NCBI RefSeq assembly: GCF_007829815.1
Contig: NZ_VIWT01000001.1
Location: 2,503,501-2,567,500, forward strand
DNA from: Kitasatospora viridis
Lineage (GTDB): Bacteria; Actinomycetota; Actinomycetes; Streptomycetales; Streptomycetaceae
Direction of reading: 5' to 3'
DNA: 64,000 nucleotides
The first letter of the stretch is position 1, and each line of letters opens with the position of its first letter. A model generated the notes under the pieces. That model saw only the letters and a program-made list of their open reading frames with translations, had not been told where the DNA came from and did no database searches. Shown here piece by piece: positions 1 to 8,604 of the stretch. The translations under genes were made by a program, and so were the position numbers.

Positions 1-2657
1 ATCCGGTGCACCTCGTGGATGGTGTCGATCTGCTCCGCCGGGGTCATCTCGGAGCGGATCACCTCCTGGACCAGCCGGTGCACCTGGATGCTGTTGGCGC
101 CCGCGTCCACCTTGGCCAGCGCGTACCGGCCGATCGCCTGGATCACCCGGCCCAGCAGGAACTTGTCGCTCAGCCCCGGGTCGTAGGGCACCAGCGCCCG
201 GATCATCTGGTCGCTGTAGAACAGGTTCATCGAGATCGGCTCGGGCGCGAAGTAGGCGCACAGCTGCAGCATCCGGGCGGCGGCCGGGGACTGCCGGCGC
301 AGCCGCGCGATCGACACCCGCCAGGTGGCGCCGACCGTCATCGGGTAGTCCACCGGGCGCTCCAGCTCCAGCACCCGGGCGGCCTCGGTGCGCAGCGCCT
401 CGATGTACTCGGCGACCGGGGTGCCGGTGGCCTTCAGCCAGGCGCCGGCCACCTCGACGGCCAGCGGCAGGTCGCCGACCGCCTCGGCCACCGCGTCGGC
501 GTCGGGCCGGCCGAGCGCGCCGCCGGTGCGCCGGCTCAGGTGGTCGATGCTCTCCGGGCGGGTGAAGACGTCCATGGTGAGCGCCTCGGCCGCGGTGGAC
601 CAGGCCTGGTTGCGCGAGGTGACCAGCACGTGGCCGGGGCCGCCGGGGAAGAACCGGCGGATCTCGGCCGGCTCGTCGGCGTTGTCGAAGATCAGCAGCC
701 AGCGCTTGACCCGCTCGCCGCGGCGCAGCGTCTCCAGCGCGATCTCCGCCGCGTGCGCCACCGGCTCGTTGGTGGAGCGGCCCATCCGCCGGGCCAGCTC
801 GGCCAGTTGGCCCTGGATCTCCTCCTCCTGCTCGGCGGTGATCCACCAGACCAGGTCGTAGTCGGCCATGAACCGGTGCGCGTACTCCAGCGCCACCTGG
901 GTCTTGCCGACGCCGCCGAGGCCGTAGAGGGTCTGCGGCACCGGCAGCACCGCGGTGGTGCCGCCGCCGAGCTGGTTGCGCAGCCGCTCCAGCACCTCGG
1001 CCCGGCCGGTGAAGTAGGTGTTGCGCGGCGGCACGTTCCAGATCTCCGGCTGGGTGCCGGGGAACCGCGGTCCGCCGGCCGGGTCGATGGTCGGCAGCTC
1101 CTCCCGGCCGAGCGCCTTGACCAGCGCGGCCAGCGCCTGCGGCTCCTTGAGGTTGACCAGGTCGACCGGGTTGCGGCTGCTGAACGGCGCGGCCAGCGGG
1201 GTGGAGCCGACCCGGACCGGGATCAGCTGGCGCCGGGTGCCGGACGGGTCGGAGCCGGCCACCGACTCCCAGAGCGCGCGGGCCTGCGGCGAGCGCAGGT
1301 AGGCGGGCGAGAGCACGGCGACGGTGCGGAAGGCGGCGTCCACCGAGCGCTCGGTCTCCAGCCGGGTGTCCGAGCCCGCGTCGGCGTCCCGGGGCAGCAC
1401 CCGGAAGCCGGCCGCGCCGAGCACGTACTCGATCCAGTCGGCCCACATCCGGTCCTCGGGCACGTAGCTGAGGTAGATGTCGGCGGGCACGGTGGGGCGG
1501 CGCCGGGTGAACGCCTCGACGTAGCGCTGGCGCACCTCCTCGTCCATCGCCGGCAGCGTGCTGACCTCGCCGCCGGTGATCGCGTCGGTCAGCCGCTCGC
1601 AGGCGGAGAGCATGCTGGTCGGGGTGCCGGGCTGGTCGCCGAAGGTGGCGAGGATCTCCTCATAGGCGTAGAACGGCCGGTACGGGATCTCCACCGACCC
1701 CCAGTAGTGCACCAGTTGTTCGCCCGTCAGGCCGGAGGGCAGGCCGTCGAAGCGGATCCGGGCGAGCGCCCGGCCGGCGTCCGCCTTCTCCTTCTCGAAG
1801 TCGTCGATCCGCATCGGCACCGGCAGGATCCGGATCCCGCGGTCCCGGTAGCGGTCGTTGATGTGCTGGGCGATCCGCGAGGCGCCGTCGATGCTCTGGT
1901 CGCTCAGGGTGAAGCAGACCACCAGGTCGTCGGGCATCTGCACGGTGCAGATCTCGGCGGTGTCGGAGAGGCCGGTGCGGCTGTCGATCAGCACGTAGTC
2001 GTAGCGCCGGCGCATGTCGGCCCGCAGCGCGTCGAAGAACTGCCCGCCGTCGAACCGCTCGTAGAACAGGTCCCAGTCCAGGCCGCCCAGGGTGCCGGAG
2101 TAGTCCCGGTCCTGCCGGCCGGCGGAGAGGAAGTCGATGCCGCCGCCGGGCGGGAAGCCGGCCCAGGAGAGCGGCACGGTGTGCCCGGCCACCTTGGCGA
2201 AGTCCAGGTGCCAGCCCGGGTGGTGGCCGATGCCGCGGAGCTCCTCCTGGTAGCGCTCGGGCTCCAGCAGCGCGTCCGCGTACAGCTCGGTCTCCCGCAG
2301 CGCCTCCTCCCGGTAGTCGTTGATCAGCGTCATCACGCCCGGTGCCTCGGCGAGTTCGGCCGCGTCCAGGAAGGGGTGGAAGAACTTGGCCAGGCCCGGC
2401 GCCTCCAGGTCCCAGTCCACGGTCAGCACCCGGTAGCCGTTGGCCGCCAGGATCCAGGCGGTGTTGGCCAGCGCCATGGTCCGGCCGGTGCCGCCCTTGT
2501 AGGAGTAGAAGGTGATGATCCGGCCCTGCCGGTCCGCGTCGTCGGCGAGCACCGGACGGGCCGGTTGCGGGGACGGCTCCGGCAGTTGCGGGGAGGACGG
2601 GAGCCGCCCGCCCAGCCGTAGGTTGCGGGTGCGGTCCCGGTCGGACGGCTCAGGCAT
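1..2657 (-). CDS. fxsT: FxsT, FxSxx-COOH system NB-ARC/TPR protein (C-terminus cut by window edge)
   Basis: A large multidomain ATPase of the FxSxx-COOH system; its role is unknown, and STAND-like signalling is the natural inference. The first 885 residues are visible. Residues 54-60 are a deviant Walker A (KGGTGRT) of the ParA/MinD type. A TIR-like segment spans about 390-510 (DIYLSY near its start). An NB-ARC P-loop (GLGGVGKT) lies near 579-586, followed by a Walker B-like LLIFDNADE and a VTSRNQ motif. The TPR region expected in this family would lie beyond the edge. The ATG overlaps the stop of fxsC by 8 bp, so the two are translationally coupled. The TIR-like segment has Leu where the partner FxsC has its conserved Glu (LRSPQARALWE against FRSTPCGQEW). 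Family assignment is confident; function is not known. Confidence 0.85.
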   Translation of the reverse strand, partial: MPEPSDRDRTRNLRLGGRLPSSPQLPEPSPQPARPVLADDADRQGRIITFYSYKGGTGRTMALANTAWILAANGYRVLTVDWDLEAPGLAKFFHPFLDAAELAEAPGVMTLINDYREEALRETELYADALLEPERYQEELRGIGHHPGWHLDFAKVAGHTVPLSWAGFPPGGGIDFLSAGRQDRDYSGTLGGLDWDLFYERFDGGQFFDALRADMRRRYDYVLIDSRTGLSDTAEICTVQMPDDLVVCFTLSDQSIDGASRIAQHINDRYRDRGIRILPVPMRIDDFEKEKADAGRALARIRFDGLPSGLTGEQLVHYWGSVEIPYRPFYAYEEILATFGDQPGTPTSMLSACERLTDAITGGEVSTLPAMDEEVRQRYVEAFTRRRPTVPADIYLSYVPEDRMWADWIEYVLGAAGFRVLPRDADAGSDTRLETERSVDAAFRTVAVLSPAYLRSPQARALWESVAGSDPSGTRRQLIPVRVGSTPLAAPFSSRNPVDLVNLKEPQALAALVKALGREELPTIDPAGGPRFPGTQPEIWNVPPRNTYFTGRAEVLERLRNQLGGGTTAVLPVPQTLYGLGGVGKTQVALEYAHRFMADYDLVWWITAEQEEEIQGQLAELARRMGRSTNEPVAHAAEIALETLRRGERVKRWLLIFDNADEPAEIRRFFPGGPGHVLVTSRNQAWSTAAEALTMDVFTRPESIDHLSRRTGGALGRPDADAVAEAVGDLPLAVEVAGAWLKATGTPVAEYIEALRTEAARVLELERPVDYPMTVGATWRVSIARLRRQSPAAARMLQLCAYFAPEPISMNLFYSDQMIRALVPYDPGLSDKFLLGRVIQAIGRYALAKVDAGANSIQVHRLVQEVIRSEMTPAEQIDTIHEVHR

Positions 2658-3981
2658 CGTGCTCTCCCCCTCGGTCGCTCTCGCGGTCCTGGTCGTTGGC
2701 GAACGGCCGGCGGCCGCGCGGCGGCAGCTCGTTGAAGGCGCCGGTCAGTCGTGGCCGGGGTTCCCCGGCGGCGGGCGGGCGCGGCAGCGCCCGCTCCTTG
2801 AAGGCCTTCTGCGCCCGGATCGCGGCGTGTTGGAAGGCCAGCCCGAAGTCGGTGGCGGTGGGCACCCCTTCGGCGTCGGTCCGGTCGCCGGCACCGGCCC
2901 GGAAGGTCGGGCGGGCGGCCGCGCCGCGCCGGCGCAGCACCCGGTCGCTGAGCGCGGCCAGCGCGTCGGCCTCGGCGGCGCACTGCGGGTCGTCCCGGTT
3001 CCACGGCTCGACCACCGTCACCCAGGCCGGGTTGCGCCGGGCGAACTCGGCGACCAGCGCCGCCCGGTGCGGGTCCTGCAACACCCAGCGGTCCAGCAGC
3101 ACCACGCCCGGGCCCTGCGGCTGCTCCAGTTCCATCAGCAGCTCGGCCCGGGCGTCGAACTCGTGCACGGTCGGGTTGAGGTCGCACTGCCGGGCCAGCT
3201 GGGCGGCCTTCTCGGCCAATGTGGTGTCGCCGCCGCGCACGTACGGCTGCCAGTCGGTGCGCAGCGCGCCGTACCAGCCCGGGTCGCGGTGCCCGGGCAC
3301 CTCGGTGTCCTTGAACGACAGGACGGCGATGGTGAGTTCGTCGGCCGGCGAGCGGCTCGGGAAGGCCGAGGGGTTGGTGGTGAAGTCGACCGGCTCGACC
3401 ACCGGGACGACGGTCTCCAGCGCCACGTCGACGATCCGGCGGGCCAGCTTGTAGACCACCTTCTCGTAGAGGCCCTGGTTGTGCCGCTGCGCCATCAGCG
3501 CGTACAGCCCGTCCTCGGTGTAGGCGCGCGGCATCGAGGAGTGGTTGTACTGCACCTCGGCGGCCACCGACGGCAGCGCGCCCTCCCGCATGCCGACCCA
3601 GAGCACCGGCACGATCGCGGTGTTGTGGGCCGGTCCGCCGGGGGCGTTGGCGGCCCGCCGGGCGAAGGTGTACCACTCCTGTCCGCAGGGCGTGGAGCGG
3701 AACAGCCGCGGGTGGTAGAGCGGCACGAAGACCCGGCAGGTGGCCAGCGCCTCGGAGATCTTCAGCGCCCAGTTCTCGCCCTGGTGCATGGTCTCGTCCA
3801 TGAACCCGACCGGGTCGGCGGTGGGCAGCGGGGTCAGCTGCAGCACGGCCTCGCAGAGGTCCTCGTAGAACTGGCTGACCCGCAGGTTCGGGTTGCGCGA
3901 GCCGACGGTGGGCATGTGCGCGTAGGAGAGGAAGAAGTGCGGTTTCGCCGAGGCCGTCCGCCCGCCTTCAGCGTCGTTCAC
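2650..3981 (-). CDS. fxsC: FxsC, TIR-like protein of the FxSxx-COOH system
   Basis: A 443-residue protein with an N-terminal TIR-like domain. FFLSYAH at 16-22 is the beta-A strand, and CRVFVPLYHPRLFRSTPCGQEW at about 82-103 matches the region that carries the catalytic Glu in NADase TIRs (here S96, C99, E102). The remaining ~300 residues are the FxsC-specific C-terminal part, with a second alpha/beta region and a low-complexity charged tail. The GTG start follows GGGGGAGG four bases upstream. It overlaps fxsT and is preceded by a hairpin and a possible promoter, so fxsC-fxsT may be transcribed separately from fxsA-fxsB. NAD cleavage is inference only. Confidence 0.85.
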   Translation of the reverse strand: MNDAEGGRTASAKPHFFLSYAHMPTVGSRNPNLRVSQFYEDLCEAVLQLTPLPTADPVGFMDETMHQGENWALKISEALATCRVFVPLYHPRLFRSTPCGQEWYTFARRAANAPGGPAHNTAIVPVLWVGMREGALPSVAAEVQYNHSSMPRAYTEDGLYALMAQRHNQGLYEKVVYKLARRIVDVALETVVPVVEPVDFTTNPSAFPSRSPADELTIAVLSFKDTEVPGHRDPGWYGALRTDWQPYVRGGDTTLAEKAAQLARQCDLNPTVHEFDARAELLMELEQPQGPGVVLLDRWVLQDPHRAALVAEFARRNPAWVTVVEPWNRDDPQCAAEADALAALSDRVLRRRGAAARPTFRAGAGDRTDAEGVPTATDFGLAFQHAAIRAQKAFKERALPRPPAAGEPRPRLTGAFNELPPRGRRPFANDQDRESDRGGEHDA

Positions 3982-4004
3982 TCAGCCTCCCCCGGCCCGG
4001 ACGC

Positions 4005-4050
4005 TCCTCCCCACCGGGGGGAGGACTTCAGTGTAGGAAGCCGGGCTTCC
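4005..4050 (-). promoter_or_regulatory. Hairpins and possible promoter ahead of fxsC
   Basis: Two hairpins lie between the acetyltransferase gene and fxsC: 4005-4025 (8-bp perfect stem TCCTCCCC/GGGGAGGA, loop 5) and about 4036-4050 (GGAAGC/GCTTCC). Between them, on the minus strand, TACACT at 4035-4030 could be a -10 box. They may act as a partial terminator for the upstream genes plus a new promoter for fxsC-fxsT. No strong -35 is visible. Confidence 0.4.
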
Positions 4051-4139
4051 CGGAGGGAATAGCGCCGCCTCGGCCCGCACCACTGATCATGCGTCAGAGC
4101 GCGGTCAACTGTCAGGAGTTTGCCCGCATCCGCCCGGCC

Positions 4140-4952
4140 TCACGTCCGAACCCGCGTCACTTCCGTCGCACCGGAAGCCTGTTCGATGCGCAGCCAGTCG
4201 GTGGCCGCGTCCACCGCGGCGCACACCGGCAGCAGCACCGCGCCGGCGCCGCCGACCCGGCCGGTGCGGGCGAGGCCGAGCGGCAGGATCGCCGCCAGCA
4301 TCCGCGCGAAGTGCCGGTCGTCCACGTCCACCCCGTCGAAGTGCACCCAGCCGCGGTCCGCCGTCCGGGCGGTGTAGCGCTTCCGCGGCGGGTCCGGCAT
4401 CCGGTACTCGGCCAGGTGCAGCACCGTGCAGCTGGTCAGCGGCGCGCCCAGCATCAGCACCTGGGCGCCGGCCCGGTAGAGCGCGCCGACCGGGGAGCGC
4501 TCGCCCAGGTGGCAGCCGAGCTCGTGCCCGGCGGTCAGCTCGGCGGCGCGCGGCCCGAGCGCGGCGAACGAGGTCTGCGGGTGGGCGCTGCGCACCGCGC
4601 CCGGGGTGCGGCGCAGCTCCTCGGAGAGCCGGCCGACGGTCGGCGAGCAGGGGGTGGCCGCCGGGTCGAAGGCCGGCATCGCGGCCAGGTGCTCGGCGAG
4701 TTCGTCCGGGCCCAGGCCCGCGGTCGCCTCGGTGTGCAGCCGGGAGGTGAGCGAGTTCTCCGGCGTCGCGGTGTAGCCGACCAGGGTGCCCGCCGGGCCG
4801 AGCGCGGCGCGCAGCCCGGCGAGCACGGCGGCCGCGTCGCCGGCCCACGGGGCCAGCGAGCGCAGCCCGCCGTGCACCAGCAGCACGCCGGTGGCGGGGC
4901 CGATGCCGAGGTCGCGCAGTTCGGCGGTGAGGCGGGACGTCGAACCCTCCAT
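4140..4952 (-). CDS. AAC(3)-family N-acetyltransferase in the fxs cluster
   Basis: 270 residues with the hallmarks of the aminoglycoside 3-N-acetyltransferase family: VLLVHGGLRSL near the N-terminus, HPQTSFAALGPRAAELT in the middle, SPVGALYRAGAQVLMLGAPL, and SCTVLHLAEYRMP. These enzymes transfer acetyl from acetyl-CoA to an amine. Its ATG shares one base with the fxsB stop (TGATG), so it is co-translated with the radical SAM enzyme. That suggests it acts on the fxs peptide or a partner, or serves as self-protection, rather than being a drug-resistance gene; this is inference. The fold call is secure and the substrate is unknown. Confidence 0.8.
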   Translation of the reverse strand: MEGSTSRLTAELRDLGIGPATGVLLVHGGLRSLAPWAGDAAAVLAGLRAALGPAGTLVGYTATPENSLTSRLHTEATAGLGPDELAEHLAAMPAFDPAATPCSPTVGRLSEELRRTPGAVRSAHPQTSFAALGPRAAELTAGHELGCHLGERSPVGALYRAGAQVLMLGAPLTSCTVLHLAEYRMPDPPRKRYTARTADRGWVHFDGVDVDDRHFARMLAAILPLGLARTGRVGGAGAVLLPVCAAVDAATDWLRIEQASGATEVTRVRT

Positions 4953-7348
4953 CAGACCGGCTGCTCGGCGCCGGCCGGCCGCCGCTCCGGCTCCGGCACC
5001 AGGCGCTCCGGCGCCGGCTCCAGCTCCGGCACCCGCGCCACCGACTCCGCCAGCCCCCGGGCGAACCGCTCCCCCAGCGGGGTCAGCGCGCCGGAGCCGA
5101 GCAGGGTCTCGCAGGCCCGGGCGGTGTGGCCGTGCCAGCGGGCCAGCTGCTCCCTGGCGTGCCCGGCTGCCTCCCCGGCCAGCCCGTCGTAGGCCCGCAC
5201 CCGGCCGGCCCAGTGCTCGACCACGGCCAGGTGCGCGTAGCAGCCCTGGAACAGCCCCTCCAGCGGGCGCGGGTCCTCCCGCCAGGGGGCCTCGAAGAGC
5301 CGCCGGTCACCGCGGTCGAACAGGTCGTGGAAGTCCAGCACCGCGCCGAGCTTGACGTGCTGGAACTCGTGCACCAGCAGCAGCGCCAGGGCCGGGGCGG
5401 TGGCCGGCCGGGCGATCCCGACCGCGCCGAAGGCCTGCCGGGCGGCGGCGCTGACGTCCCGTCCGTTCGGGCCGGGCCGCAGCGGGGTGATGGTGCTCAG
5501 GCCGGCCGCGATGCCGTCCGCGTACTGCGGCAGGTCGCGCCGGGTCAGCTCCCAGGCCTCGCGCAGCGCGCCGGTCCAGTCGGCCAGCGCGCCCGCGGTG
5601 AGCCGCTGCTCGGCCGGCCACTGGTGGCTGTCCCGGTGCGGGTCCAGGTCCTCCAGCGCCACGGTCCAGCCGCCGGGCAGCTCCACCCGGCGCACCGGCA
5701 GCCAGCGCTCGTCGCCCGGCTGGTCGTGCGCCACCTCGAAGCGCGCCCCGCCCGGTGCCCGCACCGCGAAGGAGGCCGGCCCGCCGCGCAGCACCGCCTC
5801 GCCGCTGCCGCCGACCAGCAGCCGGCCCAGCGTGGGCAGGTGCACCGCGCCGCCGCGCACCGGCACCGGGAGCTCCTCGCGCCGGCCGGCCCGCAGCGAG
5901 GCGGCGGCGGCGATCTCGGCCAGCGGCGCGCTCTCCTCGGCGCCCGGCCCGCCGCGCAGCCGGCTTACCGCCCAGGCCCGCACGTACGGGTGGGCGAGCA
6001 CGGCGTCCACGGCCTGCGGGGCCTCGGCGTCGAGCAGGGTGAGCAGCTGCCAGGCCCGGGCGTCGGCCGGGCCGACGGCGGCCAGCAGCCGGCGGGTCAG
6101 GTCCAGTTGGCCGGCGGCCAGCGCGCGCACGGTCGCCGCGTCGCCGTAGCCCCGGGCGAGCTGGTCGAGCTGCTCCCCGGTCGGGCCGGTGCCGGGCCGC
6201 ACGCCGGGCGGCAGGGCGGGGGCGACCCGGTCCCGGATGGTGGTGATCAGCCGCATGAGGTCTCCGCAGAAGACGGAAGGGTTGTCGAAGCCGGCGTCCC
6301 CCCGCCGCTCGGGGGTGCGCCAGCGGTGCGCGTACAGGCCGCCGCCGCAGCTGCGCACCACGGGGCAGGCCCGGCACTGCGCGCTGAGCCCGGCCAGGCC
6401 GGACTGACGGGCCATCATGCCAGGGTGCCGGGCCACTTCGTCCAGGCTGTTCGCGAAGATGTCGAAACCGGTCGCGGGGGCACCGTCGAAGGCCGTTTTG
6501 AGGCTGTCGGCCTGTTCGAAACTCCCGTCGGTCTCGATCACCACCAGGTCGGCCGGGTCGAGCCCGAGCGACTCGGTGAGGCTGGACAGGCCGAGCAGGG
6601 TGCGCCGGATCGAGTCGAAGCTGCGCACCGGCACCGGCCGGCCGAGCTCCAGCCAGCGCTGGTGGACCGTCAGCAGCCAGTCCGCGTAGGGGGTGTCCCG
6701 GCCGAGCCGGGGCGGCGGGGCGTCCCAGGTGGCGTGCGGGAGCAGGAAGTCGAGGTGCGGCGGGTCGAGTTCGAGCAGCGCGTCGAGCACCGCCACCGGG
6801 TCGTTCGCCACGTCGATCGTGCAGAGCAGCCCCGCGTACAGCTCGCGGTAGCGGGGGGCGCGCAGCAGTTCGACGGCGGCCAGCACCTGCGGGTGGCTGC
6901 TGCGGCCGTCGGCGAACCGGCGGTGCCGGTCGTTGGCCGCCCGGTCGCCGTCCAGCGAGACGCCGACCTTGATCCGCTCGGCCAGGAAGAGTTCGAGGAA
7001 ACGTTCGTTCAGCCGGACCGCGTTGGTGTGGATCCGCAGGTCCAGTTCGCAGCCCGGGGGCAGTTCGGCGCGCAGCCGCCGGGCCGCGTGCCGCAGCAGC
7101 GCCGGGCCGGCCAGCAGCGGCTCCCCGCCGTGCAGCACCACGTGCACCGCGGGCAGCCGGTGGGCCTCCGCGTGCTCGCCGATCCGGCGGGCCGCCTGGT
7201 CGAGCACCTCGGTGGAGACCGCTTTCGGGCGGCCGCGCCAGCTGGTGTCGGCGTGCTCGTACACGTAGCAGTGGTCGCAGGCGAGGTCGCAGCGACTGTG
7301 CACCTTCAGCACGAACTGCGCGAACGGTACGAGCACGGGGCCGCCCAC
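4952..7348 (-). CDS. fxsB: FxsB radical SAM/SPASM enzyme with C-terminal HExxH domain
   Basis: 798 residues. The radical SAM cluster motif CDLACDHC puts cysteines at 20, 24 and 27. A SPASM region near 322-335 (CRACPVVRSC) plus a later FCGDL cysteine would hold auxiliary Fe-S clusters. Enzymes of this family modify the FxsA C-terminus; formation of a carbon-carbon crosslink at the aromatic residue is the expected chemistry by analogy with related SPASM enzymes. Residues from about 400 to 798 form a fused domain with an intact HEFQH (660-664), the motif of HExxH peptide-modification proteins. Its gene starts 31 bp after fxsA. The length is about double that of stand-alone FxsB, consistent with the fused form of the family. 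Confidence 0.88.
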   Translation of the reverse strand: MGGPVLVPFAQFVLKVHSRCDLACDHCYVYEHADTSWRGRPKAVSTEVLDQAARRIGEHAEAHRLPAVHVVLHGGEPLLAGPALLRHAARRLRAELPPGCELDLRIHTNAVRLNERFLELFLAERIKVGVSLDGDRAANDRHRRFADGRSSHPQVLAAVELLRAPRYRELYAGLLCTIDVANDPVAVLDALLELDPPHLDFLLPHATWDAPPPRLGRDTPYADWLLTVHQRWLELGRPVPVRSFDSIRRTLLGLSSLTESLGLDPADLVVIETDGSFEQADSLKTAFDGAPATGFDIFANSLDEVARHPGMMARQSGLAGLSAQCRACPVVRSCGGGLYAHRWRTPERRGDAGFDNPSVFCGDLMRLITTIRDRVAPALPPGVRPGTGPTGEQLDQLARGYGDAATVRALAAGQLDLTRRLLAAVGPADARAWQLLTLLDAEAPQAVDAVLAHPYVRAWAVSRLRGGPGAEESAPLAEIAAAASLRAGRREELPVPVRGGAVHLPTLGRLLVGGSGEAVLRGGPASFAVRAPGGARFEVAHDQPGDERWLPVRRVELPGGWTVALEDLDPHRDSHQWPAEQRLTAGALADWTGALREAWELTRRDLPQYADGIAAGLSTITPLRPGPNGRDVSAAARQAFGAVGIARPATAPALALLLVHEFQHVKLGAVLDFHDLFDRGDRRLFEAPWREDPRPLEGLFQGCYAHLAVVEHWAGRVRAYDGLAGEAAGHAREQLARWHGHTARACETLLGSGALTPLGERFARGLAESVARVPELEPAPERLVPEPERRPAGAEQPV

Positions 7349-7379
7349 CAGACTCCGGTCGGTTCTTCGGATCCCGCCG

Positions 7380-7571
7380 TCAGATCGAGGAGTTGAACGC
7401 GGCCACCGCCACCTGACCGGACTCGCCGCCCGGCAGCGCCCGGTGCAGCGCGGCCGTCAGCTCCGCGACCCCCAGGGCGGCCAGCTGGTCCAGCGGGATC
7501 CGGGTGTCAGCCTGCGGGCCGCCCTCCCGGTCAGACGCCGCGGCAGGCTCGACAGTCAGGACAGTGGTCAT
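7380..7571 (-). CDS. fxsA: FxsA, FxSxx-COOH precursor peptide
   Basis: A 63-residue peptide ending in AVAAFNSSI, an exact F-x-S-x-x carboxy terminus. The region before it (about residues 25-50, IPLDQLAALGVAELTAAL) looks like the amphipathic leader helix recognised by the maturase. It starts with ATG preceded by AGAGGATC and lies directly upstream of fxsB on the same strand. Family precursors are modified at the last few residues by FxsB. Small, but the terminal motif together with the neighbour makes the call firm. The mature product and its export route are unknown; no protease or transporter gene is present in the visible cluster. Confidence 0.88.
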   Translation of the reverse strand: MTTVLTVEPAAASDREGGPQADTRIPLDQLAALGVAELTAALHRALPGGESGQVAVAAFNSSI

Positions 7572-7871
7572 AGCGTCAGATCCTCTTCAGCGAGAGATGC
7601 GATTCAACCGCACCCGGTGCGGGTAAAGGTAGCCCGCCCGGCGCGCCATAGCATGCCGCTCGCCGCCCGCCCCCGGGCCCGCCGTCGCGGCTCCGGGGCA
7701 GCCCGGTGGCCGCGAGCTGCGCCGACCTGCGGCGGGGCCGCGGACCTGGCCTGATCCGACTAGCGAAGACCACCCGGTAGGGCTACTCCGAATCGCGTAG
7801 GCGCCGGGAACTCCGGGCGCGTCGCGTCTACTGACGGTGCGCCCGCTGACGGGCACTCAGCCGACCCCGCG
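7572..7871. other. Intergenic region: fxsA promoter side and pdxH 3' end
   Basis: 300 bp without a gene. The side near 7572 must contain the fxsA promoter; a TACCTTTACC stretch on the minus strand near 7625-7640 is the only AT-relieved patch. Close to the pdxH stop, an imperfect hairpin (GTGCGCCCG ... CGGGCAC, about 7838-7857) could end pdxH transcription. I see no clear operator and no small gene. Confidence 0.4.
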
Positions 7872-8555
7872 TCAGGGGCAGAGCCGCTCGACCGTCCAGC
7901 CGCCGGGGCCGGCGGTGTAGCGGAGCCGGTCGTGCAGCCGGTTGGGGCGCCCCTGCCAGAACTCGACGGCCTGCGGGACCACCCGGAAGCCGCCCCAGAA
8001 CGGCGGCACCGGCACGCCCTCGCCCTCCGGGTAGCGGGACTCCAGCTCGGCGAAGCGCCGCTCCAGCACCTCGCGCGAGGCGACCGGGCTGGACTGCTCG
8101 CTGGCCCAGGCGCCGAGCTGGGAGCCGTGCGGGCGGATCCGGAAGTAGGCGGCGGTCTCGTCCCGGCCGGTGCGCTCGACCCGCCCGGTGACGGTCACCT
8201 GACGCTGGATCGGGTGCCAGGGGAAGAGCAGCGCGGCGTGCGGGTTCGCGGCCAGTTCGGTGCCCTTGCGGGAGCCGTAGTTGGTGAAGAAGACGAAGCC
8301 GCGCCGGTCGTACCCCTTCAGCAGCACGGTGCGCGAGCTCGGCCGGCCGGCCGCGTCGGCGGTGGAGAGCACCATCGCGTTGGGCTCGTCGAGGCCGGCC
8401 CGCTCGGCCTGGGCGAACCAGCGGCTGAACTGGGTCACCGGGTCGGCGGCGAGGTCGGATTCGGCCAGCCCCTCCTCCTCGTACTGACGGCGCATCCGGG
8501 CGAGATTGGGGACGGAGGTCTGCGGCGCGTGCTGGGCGCTGTCCGGGATCTGCAC
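7872..8555 (-). CDS. pdxH: Pyridoxamine 5'-phosphate oxidase
   Basis: 227 residues. Oxidises pyridoxamine or pyridoxine 5'-phosphate to PLP using FMN and oxygen. Family motifs seen: [19 protein letters not shown] and [19 protein letters not shown] (FMN and substrate binding), [10 protein letters not shown], and a C-terminal [14 protein letters not shown] followed by WTVERLCP, the usual RLxP end. Length is typical. It starts with GTG and is divergent from citrate synthase; the 326-bp divergent region carries operator-like repeats. Cytoplasmic cofactor enzyme; it supplies PLP to enzymes such as SerC and the threonine-synthase-like protein in this window. Confidence 0.95.
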   Translation of the reverse strand: MQIPDSAQHAPQTSVPNLARMRRQYEEEGLAESDLAADPVTQFSRWFAQAERAGLDEPNAMVLSTADAAGRPSSRTVLLKGYDRRGFVFFTNYGSRKGTELAANPHAALLFPWHPIQRQVTVTGRVERTGRDETAAYFRIRPHGSQLGAWASEQSSPVASREVLERRFAELESRYPEGEGVPVPPFWGGFRVVPQAVEFWQGRPNRLHDRLRYTAGPGGWTVERLCP

Positions 8556-8604
8556 GCCAACATCATCCCGTACGACAAGCGGCGCACCGTGCTCCGCCTA
8601 TGGA

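Noticed and set aside
6..2621. Long plus-strand open frame opposite fxsT
   Set aside because: Antisense shadow caused by high GC; the translation is His/Arg/Gly-rich with no domain, whereas the minus frame carries P-loops and TIR motifs.
4140..4952. Acquired aminoglycoside-resistance gene
   Set aside because: Composition equals that of its neighbours and it is coupled to fxsB by TGATG, so it belongs to the cluster.
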